Positions 1 to 11,573 of a DNA stretch of 64,000 bases are shown here, in pieces (positions within the stretch are counted from its first letter, which is position 1; each line of letters opens with the position of its first letter). This DNA is from Cenococcum geophilum 1.58. Its lineage: Eukaryota > Ascomycota > Dothideomycetes > Gloniales > Gloniaceae. The notes under the pieces are model-generated. The model saw only the letters and a list, made by a program, of their open reading frames with translations. It was not told the DNA's origin and searched no databases. A program made the translations under genes and the position numbers. The stretch lies in the NCBI GenBank assembly GCA_001692895.1, contig KV748222.1, positions 464,683 through 528,682 on the forward strand, given 5' to 3'.

Positions 1-1321
1 CGCAGCCGAGGGAAAACACATCCGATTTTTCTGTCGCTGGATATACAGTCAGAGGTTCTGTGCGTGACCTGGCTTTATTGAACCCAAAATCGAATCCAGA
101 AAGAGAATTACTGGGACTTCTACGTGTAGGTTTCTTGACCTTATTCTTGGGCCGGGAAGAGTTGCTCGAGGTGGACCGTTCCGAAGATCCTTTACTTGAG
201 ACGGAAGTCTTGCGGGCCCGATCATCAGGCGTCTTGACGGTGGGGTCGAGGGAGAATGGAAGGGAAGACCTGTAAATTTCTGGAGCGCCGTAATTATATA
301 TCTCGGTTGGTTCGGGTTTCTTGTCTCTTTGGAGAGACTTCAAACTTCCGATGTCGCTGAATGCGATGTCGTTTGATTCATCAATGAGAATGTTGGAAGG
401 GCGGATTGAAGAATGAAATAAACCGTTTTGGTGAATTGTAGTAACTGCATCAGCAAGACAATGAAGCCAGCCGAGAAGAAGATAATGCCGATCTTGCTTT
501 GCAAGCTTCTGGTACTGTGGAGGTTTCCGATGGTCAATAAAGCTCCTGAGAGTATGCTGAGCGACGAAATTCGTTAGGGTATATCCACTTCCTTTGGAGG
601 TATACGATGCCCAGATCGGCGCGACGTGTTCATGTTCGACAGATTTCGAGCTTTCAACATCTATCAAGAATTCTGCCTCAAGCTCTTCAGAGTCTTCGCT
701 TCCAAAAGAGAACTTTCTTCGGACGAGAACATCCTTGGGCTTCTGTGGTAGGTGAACTCTTGACCAGTGCTGAAGTGAGACAGTTGGAGGAAAGCCGTGG
801 ACATACTCAATCGGCAGAACTTCATTCGGTGCGTAGTCGATGTGTGCGCCCTGGTAAAGCTCGCGGAGCAGGAATGTGAACTGCATGTTGTAAAATTTCC
901 GATTCCACATGTCGTTCCGCTGGCAGGAAAGTGAAAGTCGTTCGATATCTTCTAACTGGAGAGGTAGGTCGTCATCATCCCAAGAGCTGTCAACAACCCC
1001 GAATATCTGGTCCGGCTCTCCAACTTCCACAAGTATTAGGAACAATCTCTTCGCCTTTTCCAATATCCATTCCATGTATGTATCATCCGTCAAGCCATCC
1101 CCAAATCCAAGAGGTCGATCGAGAAATTCTCTCACACTCGGTCGAATTCTGGAAATCACAAAGTCTCTGGTAACTGTTTTATTGATTTTTTCCTCCGTCC
1201 ACCAGATTTGCTGAAGCGCAGCATGAGGGGTTACTAGCGAATGTCCAGCATAACCGTAGATCATGGTATTGAGAGCGACGGTTTGGTCGTTGACTACGTT
1301 ATTCAAAGTCCGGGAACCCAT
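1..1321 (-). CDS. Protein kinase-like (probable pseudokinase), 3' end off the window
   Basis: The reading frame is open from the ATG at 1321 to the window edge (440 codons), with an in-frame stop just upstream of that ATG. The first 200 residues or so are an alpha-helical region without a domain I recognise. The second half carries degenerate kinase landmarks in the right order: HSSIRPSNILID in place of the usual HRDxKPxN catalytic loop, then FSDIG in place of DFG, then APEIY, and DVFSLGC (subdomain IX) at the edge. The catalytic Asp of HRD is Ser and the DFG motif is altered, so phosphotransfer is unlikely and a regulatory or scaffold role is inferred. A Ser/Lys-rich insert of about 55 residues separates APE from DVFSLG. 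No RIP signs. Kinase-fold identity is secure; function is unknown. Confidence 0.75.
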   Translation of the reverse strand, partial: MGSRTLNNVVNDQTVALNTMIYGYAGHSLVTPHAALQQIWWTEEKINKTVTRDFVISRIRPSVREFLDRPLGFGDGLTDDTYMEWILEKAKRLFLILVEVGEPDQIFGVVDSSWDDDDLPLQLEDIERLSLSCQRNDMWNRKFYNMQFTFLLRELYQGAHIDYAPNEVLPIEYVHGFPPTVSLQHWSRVHLPQKPKDVLVRRKFSFGSEDSEELEAEFLIDVESSKSVEHEHVAPIWASYTSKGSGYTLTNFVAQHTLRSFIDHRKPPQYQKLAKQDRHYLLLGWLHCLADAVTTIHQNGLFHSSIRPSNILIDESNDIAFSDIGSLKSLQRDKKPEPTEIYNYGAPEIYRSSLPFSLDPTVKTPDDRARKTSVSSKGSSERSTSSNSSRPKNKVKKPTRRSPSNSLSGFDFGFNKARSRTEPLTVYPATEKSDVFSLGC

Positions 1322-4300
1322 CGCGTCGGGAACAAGTTTGGATTGTTAATCTTGACTGGCGAATGTAACATGGATTTATACCTGGTGATAGCACGATTTC
1401 ATCACTCTTGAAGACTTGGGAGGGTGGAGAAAATTGTTGTTCATGTCTAGGTGTATGGGAAATGGTGACGGTGATGAGACGGTAAAGATAGAAACTGTCA
1501 ATATCGATAGTGTGAAAGTACAGGTAAGACTAGTTTAAATGTCAGCCCGGCTACATGTTTCTCTCCATACGCCACGCTCCTCCCACGGCAAGCCAGAGAC
1601 CGAGATCCTGCAAGGTCATTATCCAGGGACATAGCGCAGACGGAAATCGGAGACCTTCGTGGGGCACGACCTTTATGAAACTATAACCAATCACGCAGTA
1701 GCAGTGTGATTAGCACCAAGAGACGTTGCGATGGTGGCTGTTGGCTGGAAAGATGTAAAATCGAACTTACCAAAAATGGTCGTCTGGGCCCGAAAAACTC
1801 CTCACCCATGTCAAGTTGCGGCAAGGTTGTCCATGATAAGCCACCGTCGAATACCGGTTCCAGAAACCATGGCGAGTTGGAAAATCTCGGGGACAGAGTG
1901 TACCATAAGCCAATAAAAATCGCGTACTCGTAACGACAATAATTACCCTAGACATGCAGTCAGAGCTCCGAGTGGGTCTGTACAACTAACACTGGCGGCT
2001 AAAGAGTGAAATAAAAGGGTCAATGATTTGTCCAATTCCAAGACGTTTGTAACAGGCACCCAAATCCATCTTTCGATGATTAAAAGGCTTGGTAAGCTAT
2101 TCTCTCCGGTTGTTGGTCGCTTCTAGTTTCTACGCCTTCGCTCCGGCAAATGACGACCAGAGAGGAAGCTGACCACGATGCGTAAAAAGCCGTGACAAGG
2201 ATAAGGCGGTGATGCAAAGTAACGATCATACGGGATCCGCCGTCGAATGCATGAAATCCTCCCCAGATTCCCAAGGCAAGGGATGAATTGCTTTCCCGCC
2301 AATAAAATTCTGGTATACCGAGCCTTCTATAGTCCGACAGATTAAGGATCCATTGTGGAAGTCCCAAGAAAACCTCTATCGCACGACGAAGATTGCGACA
2401 CGGGTTGTGGGGGATAATCTGCCTTGTCGGTCATAGTCCGCGTCTCTCCCAAAGACGTTGCAGTGGATGGCGACCCAACAGTTCTACCTGCCATCAACAG
2501 CGGAGGCGGTGCGCCATGGCTGGGATGTTCCACGAGAAGGTATGGATGAAAGGAACGACACACAGCATGGCGACGACACCAGGGCAGTTAGAGGGCCGAG
2601 AAGTGCAAGTCAAGGCGCGGAGTTACAGCTTGTCAAAGTTTGAGACTCCTCCCACGTGTGATCGCCACGCTCGAGGTGCCTCTTGGCAGGGCCTATCCGC
2701 CACAAGTCGCACCGAAAGCTTTTTTTTCCAAATTTTTTTTTTCACTTTTGCCTTTATGCTTAAGGTAAGCCCCCCCATTGGATCTTCCAGAAGCCTTCCA
2801 GAAAAGCACAACTCGCCTGACGTTACTTCTTTTAACTTTCTAGTCGCTGTCCAAGCACTCTCACTAGCCAGTCATGCAGTCATGAGATCTATTGCATCTT
2901 GATGAGGTGGGCATGATCACAGCTTTGAAGCACCGGCCAGTCGGGAAGACCATCAGAACTCCTCTTTGTCAGGTATGTGGAACAGTCCCGCACGGCCGTC
3001 GCAATTGTTGGGTGGTGGAGGAGGGGGAGGGGGAGGGGGAGGGGGAGGAGGGTGAGTCTTACGACGCCATATGGGCAGACCTGCTTGCCCTGGCATTTTA
3101 GGAACGTAGGTTTGTTTCGTAGAAGTTTCTTTTTATTCAATGACTCGCTATGCATCAAATTCATAAGGACCGTCCTATTCAAGCCAAGCTGTATTCTGCT
3201 ATCTCGGTCTATCTCCTGCAATGGTTGAAGGGTTTCATGGAATTACAAGTAGTCGTATATCTCGGGCGACAGCGCAAAGAGCTACACCTTGAATAGTCCT
3301 TCCACTGCAATTCGAGGGAAACATGGCAACAAGCTGTCAGTAAAAGGAGGCTTGGCGACATGAGTAGAAGTGAAACAAGGTGGACGTTGGTGCCCCTGCC
3401 ATGGTAACGAATAAGCCAGGGTATTACCTCATTGGGATTACAGAGGTCACACTTGTGTGTAACCTGATGGGAAGTTGGGGAATCTATCTTGTGTTCTAAT
3501 AGACAGCATGGCACGCAGGATTTCCATCCTGAGCTTGAAGAACCTTTTTTTGGAATAATCAATTAGAATGACGCGCATGACTGATAATAGATGAAATTCC
3601 TCGCTTTCTCGTATTTGCCGGCCTGAAGATCAACGGTAACGTGATATTTTCTTCCGATCAGCAACAATATACTTGATTTAGTGTTCCTGGTTCTTGGCGG
3701 AAGAAACAATGCCTAATACTCTCGGGTGTGGGGGGCCCTGCACTGTACGGCACCTGCATTGAGAGGTTTTCGTCTATGGTCCGGAAGAGATCCCATGCTG
3801 TCCTGAGGGGGTTGTGGCCAAGCAGTTCTTGTAAGCTTCCATCTAGTCGTGCAATGTTGTCTTGTAGCATGTAGTCCTCCGAGATTGAATTAGCAAAGTG
3901 CGGCTGTAACAGTATCCAGATAATTGAACACGAGATACTTCCCCCGGTACCCTATATATAAAAAATAGATGGACCGGAGTCCAAATTCTTCGGAATAGGA
4001 ACGGTATTACATCCGCAACATCCCCAATCCTCCACAGGTTGAAATGGATGCACTTGTGCCCAACCCCGGAATAGGCATCAAAACGTTCGCTCATACACGC
4101 CTAACGTATACACCCTTGAGCACATTGACACATTCACTGCAATGGAAATGCTGAGTTTAGCGAAGGCAGATGCGATCTAAATCAACCCCCAAGTGGGTCG
4201 ATAGACATGCCTCCTGAGACCAAGGACGGAGGAATACCCGCTGTCTTGATGAGGGACCTATGCTCCTCCAGCGACTCTGTGATTGGCTTCATAAAAGGAG

Positions 4301-6544
4301 CGCTAGACGGCCCTTTTATTCTTTGTATGTTCACGCCTTCTGATTGGAGTGACAACCCGGATTTGCTGGGGGGAGGTTTTTTTGCCAAGCGGTCCGGAGA
4401 ACAACCTAAGGTTTATTACGGTAGGAAAGGCAATGAGCCAAAAGGTGGAGAGCCAGAAGTGGTATGACCGTGCAGTGGACTATTTTGGCAAAGCAAAAAA
4501 GCTTGGGAGATGACAACTGTTGCTGAACTGTTTTTGGCTGCTGCTTCTTCGGGTTCCAATTTGATATCATGTTAAGTTTTTGTGGATAGCGTGGAATTCA
4601 AGGGGATCAGGATAACCTAGCAAGCAGGACGTCTGATTTACGGGAGAGAACCACGTCCTTCCAATAGAATTTAGTATACAGCTTGTGCTCTGCTCCATGC
4701 ATTCAATGCGTGGGATGAGCTGGGCGCATTTTGGTCCAGGAATAGGAATCTTTGAATGACATCTCAATTGGCTTTATTGCTAGCTAAGTGGCTGAAGGAC
4801 GCGCAATGCATGTCTCAAGAATGGAGGAGAGTTGGATGCGCAGGAAAGTCATGGCAGGTGTCTTGGTATTTTGGTGTGTGCTTCTGCAGATGTCACTCGC
4901 ACGGACTAGACTTGTTCACCTTCCCCTCGACACCCGAGCTCTTGGTCATTTAGACTCCCAATAATTCCGACCAAGCGATTTTATACTAAAGAAAATGTGG
5001 ATGTCTTTCGGTCTTTCGATGCTCGTATATTAAAGCCCCAAAGCTCAATATTCCTTGGCTGCCGGGAGGATCATCTATGTCAAAATTTGCCAGGAGTCCG
5101 CTCTTGACCAATCCTTGCATGTCTAGTTGTGGTTCTTGAGGGCCTCTACCCGCTTCCATGTACTTGAATCATGGTTGAAATCGGTTCTCTAAATCTCGAA
5201 TTTAATCTTAGCATATTTACTGCGCCAGTCTTGACCATTTTTGAGTTCTTTTTGAGTGGATCTTATGCAAAGGTAATACGGAACATAATCCCACATAATC
5301 CTTAGGTCACCACAAGACTGGAGCCCGTTTTGCCAACTTCAAGCCGATGTTTGAAGTTTTTTCACAACTTTATGCGACTCTTGAATGATCCGGAGGTGCA
5401 GATCGTATACTCGAGGAACTCTCGCTCCTAGTCGTGGCTCTAGAAAAGGACCTGCAAAGCTCTGAAATAGATAAATTCCGTTCTTGTGAGATTAGCCTGG
5501 CCTTGACTGTGCCCGTGGCAGCCTTGAGCCTAGGGGTCATCATGCGCTCCATCACGCGAGCTAGGGTCTTGCGGGGAAGGTCGTTTAGCAAGTTGTTGGT
5601 TTGGGGCTCTGGGTTTGACAATCTGGGGCGAAGTGTCAGTGTTGGTATGAGGCTTTAGGCATCCTGTTTTGTATAATGAGGGAACTTAGTATTAGAGCGC
5701 CTCACCTTTCCCTCATACGCCTTCCAATACACTTCAAGATTATTCTTTTCCAGGCCTCCAGCACTTCTACACTCACAGGGTCCTTCTTGAAAGCTTTGAG
5801 CATGATGGCAGGCTTGATGCAATGAGATGGTTGAACTGTCTTTGAACTGGACGGTGTTGTGCTCATCTTCACCAGGGTGAGGTTTGTGAGCTCGGTTAAG
5901 GCAGTAAGGCAGTAATTGCCAATTAGACCTGCGCCATTAAAACACAACCAGAATTAATTAAAAAGAGTCGTGAATATAATAGTAGAGACCTTGCCTTAGC
6001 ACCCTAGCATATAGATAATAATAATAAAAGTCTTTGTTGTGGATGTATTGATAGCAATTCAAATTTGATAAGTGTGGCTCGACCGAACTCACCTTGGTCC
6101 AGCCTCATTGTCCTGATCCCGCGCGCTGGATACGACATCTGGCATCACAGAATAGTGTTCAAAGGTACCTTCCCGATCATTCAACCAAGACCGAAGCACT
6201 ATGAGAAGTTAACACTGGTGGAGCTTATTGGGGCAGAACGTGGCTAGCATTTTAGATCTCTCGGACTCCACTGCTGTGTGATGGGCCAAAAGACTGAATG
6301 AAAAAAAAATCATTGAGCTCTGAAAGGCCTTTGAGGCAATTCAAGAAAGCCTGTCCTACATTCCAAGGTATAAAAGAAGCCTTGGGGGAATTATTCTCCT
6401 GCTATGAAGCCAGCCTACTCTAGAGATGCCGTGGACGCATCTTCTGGCGAGAAACCTTTCTCAATTCGGGATTAGGGCTTAAATTACATTTACCACGAAC
6501 GAATACTCCGGTATCGCACCCTTTATCATAACGTGAAGATCATA
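1322..6544. other. Gene-poor interval without a convincing gene
   Basis: Short open frames occur on both strands (for example 4207-4467 and 5434-5658 on +, 5702-5947 on -). None has a recognisable domain, many start at non-ATG codons, and several overlap equally open antisense frames. Two poly-T tracts lie near 2720-2750 and a G-rich run at 3011-3052. Base composition is ordinary and not RIP-like, so this is old intergenic DNA, decayed genes or non-coding transcription rather than transposon. Confidence 0.5.
3011..3052 (+). repeat. G-run microsatellite, G-quadruplex candidate
   Basis: Four consecutive runs of five Gs separated by single As sit between GGTGGTGGAG and GGAGGGTGAG. Four G runs with one-base loops meet the usual quadruplex pattern. 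Confidence 0.7.
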
Positions 6545-8050
6545 TCAATGGGATGCACTGACCGTCCTCCCTGTTCCAACCCCACTAGCAAGCAATTCTA
6601 ACCTACTTGCTTGAATCCGATGCTTCTTCATAACCTCTACCCATTCATCCTCTTCCTCGTCTTCCTCAGACCTGCTCTCATCCTCAGATTCCTCTAGTAA
6701 CGCTAGCATCATGCCAAAATCCCCTCCAAGCCGACCGAGACTGCCGGCACAATAAAGAACTTGCGTAAGTAGGCTCTCGCGCGATGCTCGGTCTTGCACA
6801 TTAGAGAGGTATTTCTTAAGTGTTTCGAAGAGAAGGTCGACAAGGTGCAGTGGGAAGGTTGACAAGGCGGATGGTAAGGGTTGAAGCGCATCATCTTGAG
6901 CTGGAGGCTTTTGTTCTGGTGGGGAGGATATTGAGTGTAGCGGCGGAGATGAAGTCTCAGCGCTTGGCTCTTCTTGCTGGGTCACAGACCCTGGGAGTGG
7001 CAAAGCGGAGGGGAATATGCTTTTGTACATTGAGATGATAGCAAAGCTTTGTTCGCGGAATATCTCGATGTAGCGTTTGAGATAACGCTCGGTTTGCTGG
7101 CCGCCAGACCACTTATCCCCTGCATCTTTGCTTTTGTTATCATTGCTTGTTCGTCTGAGAGTCTCTTGGTCTGCTAGTTCTCGGAGTGGGTCGAGGGCTT
7201 CGAGCATGGATAGAAGATTGATGAGTCTGCATACGAGAAATAGAGCTCCTAGAGCTCCCTCGCTGCTTCCCACGCTGGTGGTTTTCTGGAGATTCCACGC
7301 CTCGTCTAGTTCTGGTGCTACACGCCGTAGCCAGCCTATTGTTCGCATAGCTCCGGCGAGTTTGATTCCCTGAGATTGTAGACTTGCAATGAGAGTGGTT
7401 GTCATTCCTTTCATCTCATGCTCTGCCTGTACTGATATGGATGACACGAGTCCGAGCTTGGGATATAATGTATGGAGACGCTTGATATGTGCATGGAGGT
7501 CGAGAGCAGAAGCATAATTTACGTTGGTGGCAGACGATGCAGTTGTATTGCTGGCTTGGGAAGGAGCCGTGGAGGAGGAAATGGCGGAAGAAAGAATGGT
7601 TGGCAGGTCGAGCACATCAGATACTCGATCAACGTTCCGTGCTAGCAGCATTGCCTTTCTTCGGCGATCCAATATCGGATTTTCGATCGCCTTACTGTAT
7701 TTCTTGGAGAAGCGTAGGGCTTCGCTCTCCAATTTGGGTAGACCATCTTGGAGTTTTCCAACTTCTTGACCAAGCTTCGGCAATGTATCTCGTAAATTTG
7801 CGAGGTGATCGGACGAGTTTATTATTGATTTGTGCGACCGTTTGGATAAGGCCTGAAGGGATCGTAGAATCGACTGTGAATTTTGTGAGAGTGATTGAGG
7901 CTCGGCGGATGTGAGGGAGGAGAGGGGAAGCGTTGTCAAACTGGCGAGGTAGTTTGACGTGGTGGAATCATTGCTAGAAGGAATTGGTCGCTCAGACGCA
8001 TCTTGGGAGTCAAAATAGGGAATGAGGAGCTCGTATAGCGGGTCAGCCAT
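6545..8050 (-). CDS. COG8: Conserved oligomeric Golgi complex subunit 8 (Dor1 family)
   Basis: A single-exon frame of 501 residues starts at an ATG. The N-terminus has the Dor1 pattern: a short acidic start, YLASLTTLPLSSL near residue 34, then long coiled-coil helices (about 60-140). GAMRTIGWLRRVAPELDEAW near residue 235 matches the conserved core of the family. COG8 belongs to lobe B (Cog5-8) of the COG tether, which captures vesicles recycling Golgi enzymes inside the Golgi; it is a peripheral membrane protein. The C-terminus has a Ser/Glu/Asp-rich acidic stretch before the last 30 residues or so. The gene is divergently arranged with the ubiquitin enzyme gene, with only about 110 bp between the two predicted ATGs. 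Assignment is from motif recognition, not alignment. Confidence 0.82.
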   Translation of the reverse strand: MADPLYELLIPYFDSQDASERPIPSSNDSTTSNYLASLTTLPLSSLTSAEPQSLSQNSQSILRSLQALSKRSHKSIINSSDHLANLRDTLPKLGQEVGKLQDGLPKLESEALRFSKKYSKAIENPILDRRRKAMLLARNVDRVSDVLDLPTILSSAISSSTAPSQASNTTASSATNVNYASALDLHAHIKRLHTLYPKLGLVSSISVQAEHEMKGMTTTLIASLQSQGIKLAGAMRTIGWLRRVAPELDEAWNLQKTTSVGSSEGALGALFLVCRLINLLSMLEALDPLRELADQETLRRTSNDNKSKDAGDKWSGGQQTERYLKRYIEIFREQSFAIISMYKSIFPSALPLPGSVTQQEEPSAETSSPPLHSISSPPEQKPPAQDDALQPLPSALSTFPLHLVDLLFETLKKYLSNVQDRASRESLLTQVLYCAGSLGRLGGDFGMMLALLEESEDESRSEEDEEEDEWVEVMKKHRIQASRLELLASGVGTGRTVSASH

Positions 8051-8159
8051 ATTGGCGAATAGTAAGGTCTACAATCTGACTTGTTGGTAGTATATATAAT
8101 AAGATTCCTCCCCCACTGAAACTCCCCACAACCCTTATTAGATCAGAATCGTCGTCGAC
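8051..8159. promoter_or_regulatory. Shared divergent promoter region of COG8 and the UBE2O-like gene
   Basis: About 110 bp separates the two outward-facing start codons. It holds a TA-rich stretch at 8089-8101 and a C-rich tract (about 8106-8135) on the side of the + strand gene. If the + strand gene really starts at 8472, the shared region is larger. Confidence 0.4.
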
Positions 8160-11100
8160 ATGCGCAGTCGGATAAACTCCGGGTCCCCGTACATATTCAA
8201 TATCAGCCACTCCCGCTACATTTCCAACATGATCTTGACGGCCTCTCCTCCTTTCACCAACCTACCAGAACTCTCTGGGGGTCTGCAAATATTCTCCTTT
8301 GGACCTGTATTTCTTACCACGGCTCTCCTTCTCTCGATTTTCTGCGTCTCGCTTGCCCCACGCCTTCAAATCCTACTCGATCGGGCCGACGACGGCAAGA
8401 AGGCTACTAGTATCTTCAGTTTGCGGCTTACACAATACCAGAACGACGGCGCGAAGGACGCTCGGATAGCCATGGCCGACCAGGCGGCCACATTCTGCGT
8501 CGAAGATACCTGTGGACTAAAAAGTGACAGATATATGATTGGAGTCATAGACCGGACATTCGGCGATGTGGACAGCCATGAACCCTTACCTCAGCGAGAT
8601 TACGGAGACGATATACAAAAGCATGACGATATACCACGCGCACAATTTCTAAAATTTACGAAGAGCGGAATACCGCCCCGGGGAACTGTTCTGGTGTCAT
8701 GGCAAACAGAATTCAAGACCGAGCTTGTGCCAGAATCGGAATTGGAGTTGCTTGATCGAGCGCTTTTTGTCGGAGATGCCGTCAAAAAGGATGCTCGTAG
8801 TCCTATGAGTGGAACCGTAATTGGTACCAAGGCCATATGTACCTTATTTCCCGCTGGAGCCTTCGACGGAAATCCTGAGCAGATCACTCGAGATGTCAAT
8901 GTTCGGGGAGTTCCAGCGGATGAGCTGCGAAATGTCCATGAATACAACGAAGGGGCTTTGGTAGTCTACGATAACTGGGTTGGTCGAATAGAAGATGTCT
9001 ACGATGAGATTAGTGTACGGTTGAGTAATGGTAGTGTGGTTGTGGTGGAGAACTGGGACGAGCTTGACCCTGATGATCCGCTTGTCGACCGCTTGAGTAT
9101 TGGAGATACGGTAAAAACGAAAAAGGGCAACTTAAGGAGAGGCAGGTGGAAATATGGGGCCTTTAATCCAAACATCCGACCTCATGGGACTGTTGTGGAT
9201 ACACGCACTACCAATATCAATGTTCGCTGGCTTGGTCGTAGGATAGGCGCCGTTGCGGGATCTCCTCTCGCAGAGCCACCTATGGAACTTAATCTGGATG
9301 TCCTTGAAAGTGGAAACCTTTACGTCTATGATACGACCAGGGGCCCAGCGAAATCAGCGCTGGTAGCGTCGAAGAATGAAGAGAGGAGTTACCACATTGC
9401 AGATGTTACAGTTGGCGACAGGGTTAGATTTAAGGACCTCACCGCAGCTTGCGTAAAGTACGATGGGACAAGAACTCTTCCAAATGGTCTTCCTCAAGGG
9501 AAAGTTGAGCGCATCCCAAGGACGGAAACACAAGGTTACGATATGAATGTCTACCTTATTATGCAAACACAAACTACAGTTACAGTTCTTTGGCAAGATC
9601 TCAGTATTTCGGAAAATACTAGCACGTCACTCATACCTGACCCTAACGTTGACGACGATGACGGGGTTTGGCCTGGTGAGATTGTTTGCACCAAGGAGAA
9701 AGGAGAGGAGCAGCCGGAATCAGACTGGGCATTTCGGCCCGCAAAAGTTGGCGTTGTTCAATCGGTTCGAGCAACTGATCGTATTGCTTCGGTTCGATGG
9801 TTCACAAACGCGGAAGTTCGATTTCATGGAGAGGATCTTTTGCCTCCCTCGCAGACGGGCACAATAAGCACTCTGGAAGAGGAAGTGAGTTTGTATGATA
9901 TTAGATCGACTGCAGGTCTGACTAGGCAACGTGGAGACTTTGTCATCCTTCATCCAGATGTGCACATAGAGTATGCGGGATCTTCTAGCGGGGGAGTCGC
10001 GACTAACGGTAGTCCCTATGGCCCTGATTGGTTCGGAGAGGTTATTGGCCTCGGGCTTGATGGAAAGCTCACGATTAGACTTGGAGTATCAAGGCCAGTC
10101 AGGGACGTCCGAGTAGCACCGGAGCACGTGACACTGGTGTACAACAGTGACATGGATTCCCGCCTCGACGAACTTAATGGAAGCGCAGATGATGAAGATT
10201 ACGAAGACATGGATGAATATGAATATGAAGATGAGGATGATTCAGGATTCGATACTGAATCATTTAATGAATACTGGATTGAATACGAAGGTCATGGGGG
10301 AGAACGCATTGACCGAGATGGTGAGGACGCTTGGTCTACAGAAGATGAAGAGGATGACGATGGCGATATATCGATGCCCGACCTTGCAGCGGAAATTGAA
10401 ATCGATATTGACACGTCCAAGACCACCCCTGATTCGCAGCCGGAAGACGAGTCACCAGCACCCATCAACGGATTTCAAACAGAGCTCGCACGTGCTATGG
10501 ATTCAGAAAGCGTACCGCAACCCGAACAAACCCCGACAACTACTCTTCCCTCAGAGTCACTCGCTCCGAACACCCCTCCAGACACCTTTGCTTTCGCTGA
10601 TAACCCTAACGTCCCAGCTCCATTCCTTGTACTTGACACACCACCCCCTTCAGACCACCACCACTTAAACCACGCTCTACCTAATAACCCCATACACACG
10701 CGCCGCATTGCTAAGGAACACAAAATCCTCCGGACCTCCTTACCTCCAGGCATATTCGTCCGAACGTGGGAATCAAGGCTTGACCTTCTCCGCGTCCTGA
10801 TAATTGGTCCATCCGACACTCCATATGAATTTGCGCCATTCCTCATAGACTTTCATCTCGGCGCGTCATTCCCTTCTTCACCACCAGAAGCGTACTTCCA
10901 CTCCTGGACAAGCGGGAACGGGCCTGTGAATCCAAATCTGTACGAAGATGGGAAGATATGTCTCAGTCTACTCGGGACTTGGCATGCGGATGAGAGGAAC
11001 GAGAATTGGAGCCCGGCGCGAAGTACGGTGCTACAGGTGCTGGTCAGTTTGCTGGGGTTGGTATTAGTCAAGGAGCCTTACTATAGTGTGTTTTCCCTTA

Positions 11101-11573
11101 GCACCTCTCCTTACGCTTTTCTATCTTCCCTATTTCTTTCCCCGCCTAAATTTTACTCTAATCACCTCGCTGGCCCTCTTTACTGGGTAGACGGCTAACT
11201 ACTTTCTCCCTTTACAGATGAAGCAGGCTATGATATCCGCCTTGGCTCACCCGAAACCTCTCTCCCTTCCGCCCTCTACACCGAGCGAGCGTACTTCCGC
11301 GCACGCGCTTTCATTGTGCATGCTCTGACAACGCCAACACATCCGTTTGTGGACGAATTAAGGTGGTTGTATCTAGACCAGTCGGCTGATGCACCGAAGT
11401 TACTCGGAAAGGCCCTTGATGAGGCCAAGGCAATTATCGAGAAGAGTGAGCGTAAAGACGAGGTAGCAGAGCGAGATGGGTTGAGAAGGATTAGTTTAGG
11501 GGCTGTGGTAATGTTGAGGCGGCAAGTGGAGAAGCTGGAGAAGCTAAGGGGTCTGGAGTTTGGCGATTCGTGA
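8160..11573 (+). CDS. UBE2O-like hybrid E2/E3 ubiquitin-conjugating enzyme, two exons
   Basis: Exon 1 is 8160-11085 and exon 2 is 11218-11573. The 132-bp intron (GT at 11086, branch-like CTAAC near 11194, CAG at 11215-11217) rejoins EPYY with NEAGYD, as in the UBE2O family. The product is 1,093 residues. Its order is an N-terminal region with repeated SH3-like beta blocks, a strongly acidic stretch (about 665-760), a Pro-rich linker, then a UBC fold. The active-site Cys is in [11 protein letters not shown] (about residue 934), and a coiled C-terminal tail follows. UBE2O enzymes multi-ubiquitinate basic orphan proteins such as unassembled ribosomal proteins. The first 104 residues contain a hydrophobic segment unusual for the family; the ATG at 8472 (MADQAATF) may be the true start, with 8160-8471 as leader or unspliced UTR. 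Confidence 0.85.

Noticed and set aside
60..275. 71-codon + strand frame at the left edge
   Set aside because: Starts at GTG and overlaps the minus-strand kinase-like gene.
4207..4467. 86-codon ATG-started + strand frame
   Set aside because: Antisense frame equally open, no recognisable domain, no promoter or splice context.
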